A stretch of 64,000 nt of DNA from Brachybacterium paraconglomeratum (lineage in GTDB: Bacteria > Actinomycetota > Actinomycetes > Actinomycetales > Dermabacteraceae), in contig NZ_ML133852.1 in assembly GCF_003994255.1 (NCBI RefSeq), forward strand, positions 186,001-250,000, read 5' to 3'. The notes under the pieces were generated by a model, which had not been told where the DNA came from, searched no databases, and saw only the letters and a list, made by a program, of their open reading frames with translations. Shown in pieces: positions 38,548 through 47,872 of this stretch (the first letter of the stretch is position 1; the number at the start of each line of letters is the position of its first letter). Made by a program: the position numbers and the translations under genes.

Positions 38548-39435
38548 TCAGACGACGGTGAGGAGCTCAGGGCCCGCGTCGGTGATGAGCATGGTGTGCT
38601 CGAACTGGGCCGAGTAGGAGCCGTCGCGGGTGACGACCGTCCAGCCGTCGTCCCACTGGTCCCAGGCCTGCGAGCCGAGCGTCACCATCGGCTCGATGGT
38701 GAAGGTCATGTTCTCCTCGATGACGTCGTCGAACATCGGCGCGGAGTCGTAGTGGGGGATGACCAGCCCGTTGTGGAAGCCCTCGGCGACGCCGTGGCCG
38801 GTGTAGTCGCGCACCGACTCCATGCCGTGGCGGGAGACGAACTTCTCGATGACGCGGCCGATCACGTTGACCTCGCGGCCGGGTCGAGCCGCCTTGATCC
38901 CGCGCAGCATCGCGTCGTGGGCGACCTCGACCAGCTCCTGGGCGCGCGGGGCGACGTCGCCGACGAGGAAGGTCGCGTTGCAGTCGCCGTGGACGCCGTG
39001 CAGGAAGGCGGTGACGTCGACGTTGAGGATGTCCCCGGACTGCATCACGGTCGAGTCGGGGATGCCGTGGCAGATGACCTCGTTCAGGCTCGTGCAGCAG
39101 GACTTCTCGAAGCCGAGATAGCCGAGCGTGGAGGGGTAGGCGCCGTTCTCGAGCAGCACGTCGTGGACCACCGCGTCGATGTGGTCGGTGGTGACGCCGG
39201 GCTGCGCGGCCTCGCCGGCGGCCTGGAGGGCGAGCGCTGCGACGCGGGACGCCTCGCGCACGCGGGCGATCACGTCGGCGCTCTGCACGAACGGACCCGT
39301 GTCCGAGACCGCCTCGTCCTTGCCCACGTACTCGGGGCGCTCGATGCTCGCGGGCACGGGCCGACGGGGGCTGAGGGTTCCGGGCACCAGCAGCGCGCGC
39401 CCCTCGGGACGGATCCAATCCTGCTCTACAGTCAT
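38548..39435 (-). CDS. map: Type I methionine aminopeptidase
   Basis: From ATG 39435 the protein has 295 residues. The five metal ligands are in [15 protein letters not shown] (two Asp), [11 protein letters not shown] (His), FTIEPM (Glu) and QFEHTMLIT (Glu). The CHGIP motif is present. An N-terminal extension of about 40 residues precedes the catalytic domain, as in other actinobacterial type 1c enzymes. It removes the initiator Met after deformylation. Divergent from the SPOR-like gene with only 37 bp between start codons. Confidence 0.94.
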   Translation of the reverse strand: MTVEQDWIRPEGRALLVPGTLSPRRPVPASIERPEYVGKDEAVSDTGPFVQSADVIARVREASRVAALALQAAGEAAQPGVTTDHIDAVVHDVLLENGAYPSTLGYLGFEKSCCTSLNEVICHGIPDSTVMQSGDILNVDVTAFLHGVHGDCNATFLVGDVAPRAQELVEVAHDAMLRGIKAARPGREVNVIGRVIEKFVSRHGMESVRDYTGHGVAEGFHNGLVIPHYDSAPMFDDVIEENMTFTIEPMVTLGSQAWDQWDDGWTVVTRDGSYSAQFEHTMLITDAGPELLTVV

Positions 39436-39472
39436 GTCCACCAGTCTCTCACCGACAGCGAAGGAGACCGAC

Positions 39473-39658
39473 GTGACCGAGGGCACGCAGTACTACTACA
39501 ACCTGAGCACCGGCGCGGTCGAGGAGGGGGCGCAGTCCCCGGCCACCGAGCGGATGGGCCCCTACGCCACGCGCGAGGAGGCCGAGCGCGCGCTGAGCAT
39601 CGCCGCGAAGCGCAACCAGGAGTGGGAGCAGGACGACGAGGAGTGGGAGGAGGGTTGA
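39473..39658 (+). CDS. Small SPOR-like protein
   Basis: GTG 39473, six nt after AAGGAG (39461-39466), gives 61 residues: VTEGTQYYYNLSTGAVEEG, then RMGPYATREEAERALSIAAKRN and an acidic tail (WEQDDEEWEEG). The YYYNLxTGxVE/RMGPYxTxEEA pattern is known from small actinobacterial proteins annotated as SPOR-domain-like. Function unknown. An ATG at 39434 would overlap the map promoter and is less likely. Confidence 0.75.
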   Translation: MTEGTQYYYNLSTGAVEEGAQSPATERMGPYATREEAERALSIAAKRNQEWEQDDEEWEEG

Positions 39659-39735
39659 GCCCTCGTCCACGCGGGCTGACCGCTCCCGCGTGAGGGCCGG
39701 CCGTTCCCGCGCGGGCGGCCGGCCCGTCGGTCCCG

Positions 39736-40566
39736 TCAGTCGAAGGAGTGCTCGGCCCCCGGGTAGCTGCGCTCCTCGACCTCGGTGCGATAGGCGGTCG
39801 CGGCGCCGAGCAGCTCGCCGCGCAGGTCCGCGAAGGCCTTGACGAACTTCCCCCGGAAGCCGGACAGGCCCGCCATGTCCTGCCACACGAGCACCTGGCC
39901 GTCGCAGCCGGCCCCGGCGCCGATCCCGATCGTGGGCACCCGCAGTGCGGCGGTGACCTCGGCGGCGACGCGGGCCGGCACGAGCTCGAGCACCATCGCG
40001 CTGACCCCGGCCTCCTGGATCGCGAGCGCGTCGGCGAGCATCTCCTTCGCCGCCTGCTCGTCGCGGCCCTGGACCCGGTGCCCGGAGTGGGCGTTGACGG
40101 ACTGGGGCGTGAAGCCGAGGTGCCCGATCACGGGGATGCCCGCGGCGACGAGCGCCTCGATCTGGGGGACGACCTCGGCGCCGCCCTCGAGCTTGACCGC
40201 CTCGGCGCCCGCGCGCACCAGCTCGATGCCGTGCAGCACCGCATCCCGCGGCCCGGTCTCGTAGGTGCCGAAGGCGAGGTCGGCGACGATCAGCGGGCGG
40301 GTGACGCTGCGGGCGACGGCCGCGGTGAACACGAGCATGTCCGCATGCGTGGTCGAGGTGGTCGAGGAGTGGCCGAGCACGGTGGTGCCCACGGAGTCGC
40401 CGATCAGCAGGGTCTCGATCCCGGCCTCCTCGAAGACGCGGGCGGAGAACTGGTCGTAGGCGGTCAGCATCGCGAAGGGGCGGCCCTGCTCCTTGGCCTG
40501 CTGGAGGTGGCGCAGCCGGAGCTTCGCCGGAGCGGCAGGGACGGCGGCGGGGGACTGAGTGCTCAC
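39736..40566 (-). CDS. panB: 3-methyl-2-oxobutanoate hydroxymethyltransferase
   Basis: GTG 40566 gives 276 residues. TIM-barrel motifs: MLTAYDQFSARVFEEAGIETLLIGDSVG split over two strands, VARSVTRPLIVADLAFGTY, AEAVKLEGGAEV, and GHLGFTPQSVNAHSG with metal and catalytic residues. The enzyme makes ketopantoate for pantothenate and CoA synthesis. Single gene here; panC and panD are not adjacent. Confidence 0.94.
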   Translation of the reverse strand: MSTQSPAAVPAAPAKLRLRHLQQAKEQGRPFAMLTAYDQFSARVFEEAGIETLLIGDSVGTTVLGHSSTTSTTHADMLVFTAAVARSVTRPLIVADLAFGTYETGPRDAVLHGIELVRAGAEAVKLEGGAEVVPQIEALVAAGIPVIGHLGFTPQSVNAHSGHRVQGRDEQAAKEMLADALAIQEAGVSAMVLELVPARVAAEVTAALRVPTIGIGAGAGCDGQVLVWQDMAGLSGFRGKFVKAFADLRGELLGAATAYRTEVEERSYPGAEHSFD

Positions 40567-40722
40567 AGCGGGCTCCTGGACGGGGACGGGGATCCGGCGC
40601 TCCAGCCTAGCGCCGTCCGCGTCGCCCCGGGGCGACCGGTTCCCGCCGGTCAGGTGCGGTGCGGGCCCCGCATGTGCCACCCTTGGAGCGTCGTGCGCAG
40701 ACGTCGCCGAGAAGAGGTCACC

Positions 40723-41250
40723 ATGGAACCGCATCCCCTGCGCGGCCCCGTCCGTCGGATCGCCGCCTGTGCCTCCGCCCTCGCACTCGCGCTCGGCGCC
40801 GCTGCCTGCACTGGCGGGGACGACGAGCAGCCCGCCCCGGAGACCCCCAGCGCGTCGCCGAGCTCCTCGGCCGACGCCGCCCCGGAGGCGAGCGACGGCG
40901 GCGAGGTCACCGAGCCGGACCTCGCCGCGGCGACCGACCGCTTCCTCGGCTTCCTCGGTGTGATCGACGATCAGGACTGGGAGGCCGCGTGCGGCTACGT
41001 GCTCGACCCGGGCACCGCCGCCGCCCCCGAGGGTGAGCGCCTGCAGCAGTGCGCCGACGGGGCGCGGGGCGCCATGGCGGACTACGAGGAGATGCTGGAG
41101 CCGGGCGTGTTCGACCAGCTGGACGCCTCGATGGTCCAGGCCGAGCCCGCCGACGACGGCACCATCTCGCTGAGCCTGCTCGAGCAGCCCGTGGAGGTCC
41201 CGATGACCCGCGGCGACGACGGGCAGTGGTACCTCTCGATCCCGTTCTGA
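40723..41250 (+). CDS. Secreted lipoprotein, first of two tandem paralogues
   Basis: A 175-residue protein: signal peptide (about residues 9-28) with lipobox ending GAAAC, a Pro/Ser/Ala-rich spacer, then a small folded domain (about 65-175) with ATDRFLGFLGVIDDQDWEAAC and a terminal DDGQWYLSIPF. The domain resembles small secreted actinobacterial domains of the DUF4878/NTF2-like kind, but I cannot assign it firmly. The next gene encodes a diverged copy. Confidence 0.7.
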   Translation: MEPHPLRGPVRRIAACASALALALGAAACTGGDDEQPAPETPSASPSSSADAAPEASDGGEVTEPDLAAATDRFLGFLGVIDDQDWEAACGYVLDPGTAAAPEGERLQQCADGARGAMADYEEMLEPGVFDQLDASMVQAEPADDGTISLSLLEQPVEVPMTRGDDGQWYLSIPF

Positions 41251-41371
41251 TCCCTGCCCCGCTGGCTGCGGTCACGGAGATGGGGAGTTCTCCCCAGCGA
41301 CAGCGGCGCCCTTCCCGTGTCACTCCTCTCTGGTCAAGGGAATGGCCCCGACATCGAGGGAGGACAGGACC

Positions 41372-42059
41372 ATGAACTCGATCATGCGCAGGACCGTCAG
41401 GGGAACGGCCACCGGGCTGGGCGCCCTCGCGCTCATCGCAGGGGCGTCGGCCTGCGGCGCGATCGGTGATCTCACAGGCGGAGGCGAGGGAGGCGACGAC
41501 CCCTCGGCCGAGCAGCCCGCCCCGGAGGGCGAGGAGTCCGAGGGCGGGGAGTCCGAGGGCGGGGAGTCCGAGGGCGGGGAGTCCGAGGGCAGCGAGTCCG
41601 AGGGCGCCGGGAGCGAGGGCGCCGAGGGTTCCGAGAGCGAGGGCTCCGAGGGTGAGTCCGAGTCGACCGAGGGCGATGACGCCGCCGGGGGGGTCCGACG
41701 GCGAGCCCGTCTCCGAGGAGGACCTCACCGCCGCGGGGGACCGGGCCTTCGAGTTCGTCAAGGCCGCCGCCACCGGGGACGCCGAGACCGCGTGCTCGCT
41801 GGCCATGGACCCCACCACCGGAAGCGGCATGTCCGGTTCGAACCTGGAGTCCTGGGTCGCGGGCTTCGAGGAGAGCGCAGAGGAGGCGGGCACGGAGTTC
41901 GATCCGTCGGTCGCCGATGCCCTCGACCGCTCGATGGTGGAGACCAGCGACAACGGCGACGGGACGGTGGCCGTCAGCTTCATGGGCGAGGATGCGGGCA
42001 TCTCGATGGTGCAGGGCGAGGACGGCAAGTGGTACGTCGATTCCGCCGGGCTGATCTGA
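41372..42059 (+). pseudogene. Second tandem lipoprotein, frame broken at a G7 run
   Basis: ATG 41372 starts a lipoprotein signal peptide (lipobox GASAC), followed by a Ser-Glu-Gly repeat spacer ending DDAAGG. At the run of seven G (41687-41693) the reading frame must change by one base to continue into GEPVSEEDLTAAGDRAFEF and the domain ending DGKWYVDSAGLI, which matches the paralogue just upstream. With six G the product would be 228 residues. As written, the frame runs on to 42172 in unrelated sequence. It could be a mutation, a sequencing artefact or a phase-variable switch; the downstream domain otherwise looks intact. Confidence 0.8.
41534..41608. repeat. 15-bp in-frame tandem repeat, five copies
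   Basis: Units gagtccgagggcggg (three exact copies from 41534), then gagtccgagggcagc and gagtccgagggcgcc encode Glu-Ser-Glu-Gly-Gly/Ser/Ala in the spacer of the second lipoprotein. The unit length keeps the frame, so copy number can vary without harm. Confidence 0.9.
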
Positions 42060-42186
42060 GCAGTTCGGATCCGCGTCCAGCGACGCGCCCGCCATGCGCC
42101 CCGGCCTCCGCAGGAGACCGGGGCGCATCCCGTCCGGGGGAGCCCGGAGCCCGCACCGCGCCGGGGACCTGAGGCAGACTTACCCC

Positions 42187-43524
42187 ATGGGACATCTCCA
42201 TGACGACGTCATCCGCACCGTCTCCGACAAGGACGTGCGGTTCATCCGGCTGTGGTTCAGCGACATCGCGGGGACGCTGAAGTCGATCGCGATCTCGCCG
42301 GCGGACCTCGAGATCGCCTTCACCGAGGGCATCGGCATCGACGGCTCCACGATCGAGGGCCTCACCCGCAGCTACGAGTCCGACATGATCCTGCGCCCGG
42401 ACCCCGCGACCTTCGAGCTGCTGGCCTGGCGCGGCGAGACCAACGCGACCGGCCGCATGATGTGCGACGTCCTCACCCCCGACGGCGAGCCCGCGGCCTC
42501 CGATCCGCGCCGCGTGCTGAAGGATGCCCTCGCCCGCGCGGAGGAGAAGGGGCTGGAGTTCTACACCCATCCCGAGATCGAGTTCTACCTCTTCGAGCAG
42601 CCCTACGAGGAGGGGTCCCCGCTGCGGCCGGTGGACCAGGCCGGCTACTTCGACCACGTCCACCGCGGCCAGGGCCAGGACTTCCGCCGCTCCGCCATCC
42701 AGCACCTGGAGGCGATGAACATCCAGGTCGAGTTCTCCCATCACGAGAACGGTCCGGGTCAGAACGAGATCGACCTGCGCTACGCCGACGCGCTCACCAC
42801 GGCCGACAACATCGTCACCCTTCGCACCGTGGTCAAGGAGGTGGCGCTGTCGATGGGGCAGGTCGCCTCGTTCATGCCCAAGCCGATGATCGACCAGCCC
42901 GGATCCGGCATGCACACCCACCTCTCCCTCTTCCAGGGCGGGAAGAACGCCTTCCACGAGCCGGGCGCCGAGTACGGCCTCTCCCGCACCGGTCGCCAGT
43001 TCATCGCCGGGCTGCTGCGCCACGCCCCGGAGTACGTGGCGGTGACGAACCAGTGGGTGAACTCCTACAAGCGGCTCTGGGGCGCGCAGGAGGCGCCGAG
43101 CTACATCTGCTGGGGCCACAACAATCGCTCCGCGCTGGTGCGCGTCCCCTTCCACAAGCCCACCAAGACCACCTCCTCCCGGGTCGAGTTCCGGGGACTG
43201 GACTCCTCGGCGAATCCCTATCTCGCCTTCGCGGTGCTGCTCGCGGCCGGGATGGCCGGGGTCGAGGGCGGCTACGAGCTGCCCGAGGGCGCGGAGGACG
43301 CGGTCTGGGAGCTCACCGAGCGGGAGCGCCGCGCGATGGGCATCGAGCCGCTGCCCACCGACCTGTTCCGCGCCCTGGAGGTCTTCGAGGGCTCCGAGCT
43401 GATGGCGGACACGCTCGGCGAGCAGGTCTTCGAGTACTTCCTCCGCGACAAGCGCGAGGAGTGGCACCGCTATCGCGAACAGGTGACCGACCACGAGCTC
43501 CGCTCGACCTTCAGCCGTGTCTGA
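42187..43524 (+). CDS. glnA2: Glutamine synthetase, GlnA2 type
   Basis: A 445-residue type I glutamine synthetase from ATG 42187. Visible motifs: metal ligands in THPEIEFYLF and GQNEIDLRYADAL, the ATP/metal block GSGMHTHLSLF, and VRVPFHKPTKTTSSRVEFRGLDSSANPYLAF with substrate and phosphate arginines. It makes glutamine from glutamate and ammonium. The length and pairing with glnE match GlnA2 of mycobacteria and relatives. The adenylylation loop of GlnA1 enzymes is not evident; the symbol is assigned by context. Confidence 0.9.
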   Translation: MGHLHDDVIRTVSDKDVRFIRLWFSDIAGTLKSIAISPADLEIAFTEGIGIDGSTIEGLTRSYESDMILRPDPATFELLAWRGETNATGRMMCDVLTPDGEPAASDPRRVLKDALARAEEKGLEFYTHPEIEFYLFEQPYEEGSPLRPVDQAGYFDHVHRGQGQDFRRSAIQHLEAMNIQVEFSHHENGPGQNEIDLRYADALTTADNIVTLRTVVKEVALSMGQVASFMPKPMIDQPGSGMHTHLSLFQGGKNAFHEPGAEYGLSRTGRQFIAGLLRHAPEYVAVTNQWVNSYKRLWGAQEAPSYICWGHNNRSALVRVPFHKPTKTTSSRVEFRGLDSSANPYLAFAVLLAAGMAGVEGGYELPEGAEDAVWELTERERRAMGIEPLPTDLFRALEVFEGSELMADTLGEQVFEYFLRDKREEWHRYREQVTDHELRSTFSRV

Positions 43525-46500
43525 CGGGGACGCCATGGACGCCGCGACACCGCCCGAGGAGCACGGCTCCCCGGAGCAGGAAGCACCGACCGCACCGACT
43601 GCGCCGTCGTCCGAGCCCGCACCGCCCGAGCAGCCCGCTGCGGGCGAGGAACCGGCGACCACCACCGGTGCCCTCGCCCGGCTCGGCTTCAGCCGCACCG
43701 ACCGCGTCAGCCGCTTCCTCTCCGAACCGGCGCTGCGAGGTCTCGGCGACGGGGCCGCGGAGGCCCTCGGCGCGACGGCCGACGGGGACGACGCCGTCCT
43801 CGGCCTGCTGCGCCTGGCGGAGTCCGCCCGGGAGGCCGGACAGGACGCCCTGCTCGAGGAGTTCCTCGCCGGGGTGGGCACCGCCGGCACCCCGGGGCAC
43901 CGGCTGATCCGCCTGCTCGGCGTCTCGGTCGCGCTCGGCGACGTGCTCGCCCGCCACCCCGGGCGCCTGGGGCTCCTGCGCGAGGGGGACGACGAGCTCG
44001 CGGTCCCCGCCGCCGCGGTGCGCGAGGCGCTGCTCGAGGCCGTCGGCGCCGATGCGTCGGCCGAGGTGCCCGTGGCGGGCTCCGGCGGCCGCGAGGAGAG
44101 GGATGCGCTGCGCGCCGCCTACCACCTTCGCCTGGCCCAGATCGCCGCGGCCGACGCCGTCGCCGTCGACCCCGCCGCCCTCCAGCCCCGCGTCTCCGTC
44201 GCGATCAGCGACCTCGCCGACGCCGCCCTCGAGGCGGCCTCCGCGATCGCCCGCGCCACCGTGGAGGGGCACGAGCAGGTGCGCTGGTCCGTGATCGCGA
44301 TGGGCAAGACCGGCGCGCGGGAGCTCAACTACATCTCCGACGTCGACGTCATGCACGTCGTCGCCCCCGCGCACGAGGGGTGCGAGGAGGAGGACGTGAT
44401 CACGATCGGGGCCGCGCTGGCGAGGGAGCTCGCCCGCGCCTGCTCCGAGCGCACCGCCGAGGGATCGCTGTGGCAGGTGGACGCGAACCTGCGCCCGGAG
44501 GGCAAGGACGGCCCGCTGGTGCGCACCCTGGACTCCTATCGCCGCTACTACACCGAATGGGCGAAGTCCTGGGAGTTCCAGGCGCTGCTGAAGGCCCGCG
44601 CCGCCGCCGGCGACCGTGAGCTCGGCGCCGCCTACGAGGAGATGGTCGCACCGTGGGTGTGGCAGGCCTCGACCCGCGAGGGCTTCGTCGAGGACACCCG
44701 GGCGATGCGCCGACGCGTCGTCGCGCACATCCCGCGCGCCGAGGTGGACCGCAACATCAAGCTCGGCCCCGGCGGGCTGCGGGACGTCGAGTTCACCGTC
44801 CAGCTGCTGCAGATGGTGCACGGCCGCGCCGACGAGCAGCTCCAGGGCCGCTCGACCCTCGACTCCCTCGCCCGGCTCGGCGAGGGCGGCTACATCTCCC
44901 GCACCCATGTCGCCGAGATGGATGAGGCCTACCGCTTCCTGCGCTGCGTCGAGCACCGCCTCCAGCTGCACCGCCTGCGCCGCACCCAGGTGCTGCCCAC
45001 CGCCGCCTCGGACCTGCGCCGCCTCTCCCGCAGCCTGGGCCTGAGCACCGACGAGTTCGCGAAGCGCTACCAGCGCACCCGGCGACGCGTCCGCCAGCTG
45101 CACGAGGAGATCTTCTACCGGCCGCTGCTGCTGACCGCCTCGCAGCTGTCCGACGGGGAGATCGCGCTGAGCGCCGAGGACGCGCAGGCGCGCCTGGCCG
45201 CGATCGGCTACCGCGACCCCGGCCGGGCGCTCGCGCACATCTCCTCCCTCACCGAGGGGATCTCCCGCCGCGCCAGGATCCAGCGCCAGCTGCTCCCGGC
45301 GATGCTCGAATGGTTCGCCGACGGGATCGATCCGGACCTGGGCCTGCTCGCCTTCCGCCGCCTCTCCGACGAGATCGGCTCCGCCCACTGGTACATGGGG
45401 CTGCTGCGCGACTCGGGGCTCGCTGCGAAGCGCCTGACCAGGGTGCTGGCCGCGAGCAGGTACGTCGGCGAGGAGCTTGAGCGGATCCCGGAGGCGGTGC
45501 GCTGGTTGGCCCGCGACGAGCAGCTGCGCCCCCTGTCCCGCGACGTGCTGGGCCGGGAGTTTCTCGCCGTCATCACCCGCGTGGACACCGTCGAGGAGGC
45601 GCGGGACGTGCTGCGCCGCACCCGAAGCCGCGAGCTGCTGCGGATCGCGCTCGCCCATCTCACGGACGTCGCCTCCGCCGCGGAGGTCGCCTGTGCCCTC
45701 ACCGACCTCGCCGAGGCGGTGCTCGAGGCCGGGCTGCTGGTCGCCTATCACGTCGTGGCCCGCGAGCGGAAGGTCGTCGGCGAGGAGGCCGAGCCGCTGG
45801 ACGGCGTCGACGAGGTCGACGAGACCACCGCTCAGGAGCTGCGCGAGCGACGCTCGGATCCTGCGCGGGCGCTCGGCGTGGAACTGGCGATCATCGCCCA
45901 GGGCAGCTTCGGCGCTCGGGAGATGGGCTACTCCTCCGACGCGGACGTGCAGTTCATCGCCGTGGACCGAGGCGCCGGCAGCGACACCGTCGAGATCACG
46001 AACGCCGTCGCCACCCAGATCCAGAAGATCCTCAACGCCCCCGTCGCCCGCTCCGACATGAAGGTCAGCGCCGATCTGCGCCCCGAGGGGAAGGTCGGCC
46101 CGCTCACCCGCACCGCCGAGTCCTGGATCGACTACCTCCGCCGGGACGCCGAGACCTGGGAGAAGCAGGCGCTGCTGCGGGCCCGCGTGGTCGTCTCCTC
46201 CGAGGCCCTCGGCGAGCGGCTGACCGAGGAGATGGACCGCCACCGCTATCCCGGAGGGGGGCTGGAGGAGCAGGACCGTCGGGCGATCACGCGCATGAAG
46301 GCACGGGTGGAGTCCGAGCGTCTGCCCCGCAACGCCGACCCCTCCCGCCATCTCAAGCTCGGACGCGGCGGGATGACCGACGTCGAATGGTGCACGCAGC
46401 TGCTCGCCCTCGAGCACGGCCACGAGGTCGAGGGCCTGCGCACCACCTCGACCCTCGCCCAGCTCGAGGCCGCGGCCGCCGCCGAGCTGCTCGAGGGACG

Positions 46501-46738
46501 CGAGGCCGAGGAGCTGCGGGCCGCCTGGACGCTCGCCTGGCAGCTGCGGCGCGGGCTGTTCCTGTGGAAGGGGCGCGAGGGGGAGGTGCTCCCCAGCGAT
46601 CGGAACGACCTGCGGGCCCTGGCCCTGCTGATCGACGGCGAGGACGCGACCGCGGCGGAGCTCGAGGACCGCTACCTCAAGGTCACCCGCCGCTCCCGCA
46701 CCCTCGCCGAGCAGATCATCTTCGGCGAGGACGGCTGA
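43517..46738 (+). CDS. glnE: Bifunctional glutamine synthetase adenylyltransferase/deadenylase
   Basis: The 1073-residue protein carries two nucleotidyltransferase domains: GARELNYISDVDVMHVV at about residues 270-286 (N-terminal, deadenylase side) and FGAREMGYSSDADVQFI at about 795-811 (C-terminal). Each is followed by a helical domain with GPGGLRDVEFTVQLLQ and GRGGMTDVEWCTQLLA. It controls glutamine synthetase by AMP addition and removal. Start GTG 43517 overlaps the glnA2 stop by 8 nt; ATG 43535 is an alternative. The first about 60 residues are Pro/Glu/Ala-rich and disordered. Confidence 0.94.
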   Translation: MSDGDAMDAATPPEEHGSPEQEAPTAPTAPSSEPAPPEQPAAGEEPATTTGALARLGFSRTDRVSRFLSEPALRGLGDGAAEALGATADGDDAVLGLLRLAESAREAGQDALLEEFLAGVGTAGTPGHRLIRLLGVSVALGDVLARHPGRLGLLREGDDELAVPAAAVREALLEAVGADASAEVPVAGSGGREERDALRAAYHLRLAQIAAADAVAVDPAALQPRVSVAISDLADAALEAASAIARATVEGHEQVRWSVIAMGKTGARELNYISDVDVMHVVAPAHEGCEEEDVITIGAALARELARACSERTAEGSLWQVDANLRPEGKDGPLVRTLDSYRRYYTEWAKSWEFQALLKARAAAGDRELGAAYEEMVAPWVWQASTREGFVEDTRAMRRRVVAHIPRAEVDRNIKLGPGGLRDVEFTVQLLQMVHGRADEQLQGRSTLDSLARLGEGGYISRTHVAEMDEAYRFLRCVEHRLQLHRLRRTQVLPTAASDLRRLSRSLGLSTDEFAKRYQRTRRRVRQLHEEIFYRPLLLTASQLSDGEIALSAEDAQARLAAIGYRDPGRALAHISSLTEGISRRARIQRQLLPAMLEWFADGIDPDLGLLAFRRLSDEIGSAHWYMGLLRDSGLAAKRLTRVLAASRYVGEELERIPEAVRWLARDEQLRPLSRDVLGREFLAVITRVDTVEEARDVLRRTRSRELLRIALAHLTDVASAAEVACALTDLAEAVLEAGLLVAYHVVARERKVVGEEAEPLDGVDEVDETTAQELRERRSDPARALGVELAIIAQGSFGAREMGYSSDADVQFIAVDRGAGSDTVEITNAVATQIQKILNAPVARSDMKVSADLRPEGKVGPLTRTAESWIDYLRRDAETWEKQALLRARVVVSSEALGERLTEEMDRHRYPGGGLEEQDRRAITRMKARVESERLPRNADPSRHLKLGRGGMTDVEWCTQLLALEHGHEVEGLRTTSTLAQLEAAAAAELLEGREAEELRAAWTLAWQLRRGLFLWKGREGEVLPSDRNDLRALALLIDGEDATAAELEDRYLKVTRRSRTLAEQIIFGEDG

Positions 46739-46876
46739 GCCGACCCGCCGACGTGAGACGCGCCCGCCCCCGGCGCGTCGGCCCCTCCCGGACAGGCCTG
46801 GGGCGGCCGAGCGCGTACCGTGGGAGGCTGTCCGCCCGCGTCGCCCCGCGCGACCCCCGCACCCCTCCGAGGACCG

Positions 46877-47794
46877 ATGACCACCCCCTCCCTGAGCGCA
46901 GACACTCCGCGCGGCCGCATGTACCGCCTCGAGCCCGAGGGCCCGCTGATGTACCCCTCGATCACCACCGTGACGGGGATGCGCGCCAAGGACTTCCTGC
47001 AGGGCTGGTACGCGACCATGGCCTCGAAGCGGGCGCTGGACATGTACGCCTGGCTCGAGCGGAACCCCGACCGCGCCGCGTCGGAGATCTCCCGCGTCAC
47101 CCGCGACCGCTGGGGCACCCAGAAGAAGATCGCCGCCGCCGCTTCGGAGCACACCGCCGCCGCCTCGGACTTCGGCACCCTGGTCCACTCCGCCTGCGAG
47201 GACTGGGGCACCAGCGGCACACGGCCCGACGCCGACCACATCGGCGGGATCATCGAGCGGATGCGCACCGGCTCCGGCGCCTTCGCGACGGAGAAGGACC
47301 TCCGCGGCCTCGTCGCCCGTGCCGAGGTGCGACTGGACGGCTACGGCCGCTTCCTGGACGACTTCCAGCCCGAGTTCGTGGAGGTCGAGCAGACGGTCGT
47401 GAACCACTCCGTCGGCTACGCCGGCACCACCGATGCGATCGTGAGGATCGGGAACACGCTGCTCAGCGCCGACATCAAGACCTCGAAGAAGGTGCGCGGC
47501 GACTACGCGCTGCAGGGGGTGGCCGTGTGCCGTGCCGAGCTGCTGCTCGACGACGACGGCTCCACCCGCGAGATGCCGGAGCTGACCGGAGCGTTCATCA
47601 TCCATCTCCCCGAGGCGGGCGGCTACCAGGCCGTGCCGCTGAGGACGGGGGAGGAGGAGTTCGAGGTGTTCCGGGCGCTGCGCGCGGCATGGTCCTTCGA
47701 GCCCGACGAGTGCGCGCTCGAGCCCGCCGCCGACCCCAAGGGCCTCGTGCTCTCGCTGCTGCGCACCAAGGGCGGGCTCGACGCCCTGGGCTGA
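46877..47794 (+). CDS. Stand-alone PD-(D/E)XK nuclease-like protein
   Basis: From ATG 46877 (after GAGGA) the protein has 305 residues. It shows RecB-type nuclease motifs in order: GTLVHSACEDWG (His104), VEVEQTV (Glu169/171), YAGTTDAIV (Asp186), SADIKTSKK (Asp199, Lys201) and YALQGVAVC (Gln213). This arrangement is found in RecB/AddB-like, Cas4 and phage exonuclease proteins. It has no helicase or Cas neighbours. Its DNA substrate and role are unknown. Confidence 0.72.
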   Translation: MTTPSLSADTPRGRMYRLEPEGPLMYPSITTVTGMRAKDFLQGWYATMASKRALDMYAWLERNPDRAASEISRVTRDRWGTQKKIAAAASEHTAAASDFGTLVHSACEDWGTSGTRPDADHIGGIIERMRTGSGAFATEKDLRGLVARAEVRLDGYGRFLDDFQPEFVEVEQTVVNHSVGYAGTTDAIVRIGNTLLSADIKTSKKVRGDYALQGVAVCRAELLLDDDGSTREMPELTGAFIIHLPEAGGYQAVPLRTGEEEFEVFRALRAAWSFEPDECALEPAADPKGLVLSLLRTKGGLDALG

Positions 47795-47817
47795 GCACTT
47801 CACGCCCTCCGACTCCG

Positions 47818-47844
47818 CGCGCCGGTCCCTTCGGGGCCGGCGCG
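47818..47844 (+). terminator. Hairpin after the nuclease gene
   Basis: Arms 47818-47829 and 47833-47844 pair over 12 bp with one G-T pair and a 3-nt loop (ttc), followed by ttcgcat. Confidence 0.7.
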
Positions 47845-47872
47845 TTCGCATCTCCGGGCGAAGAGCCCCTAG

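Noticed and set aside
46877-47794. The PD-(D/E)XK protein as Cas4
   Set aside because: The C-terminal cysteine cluster of Cas4 is missing and there are no other cas genes.
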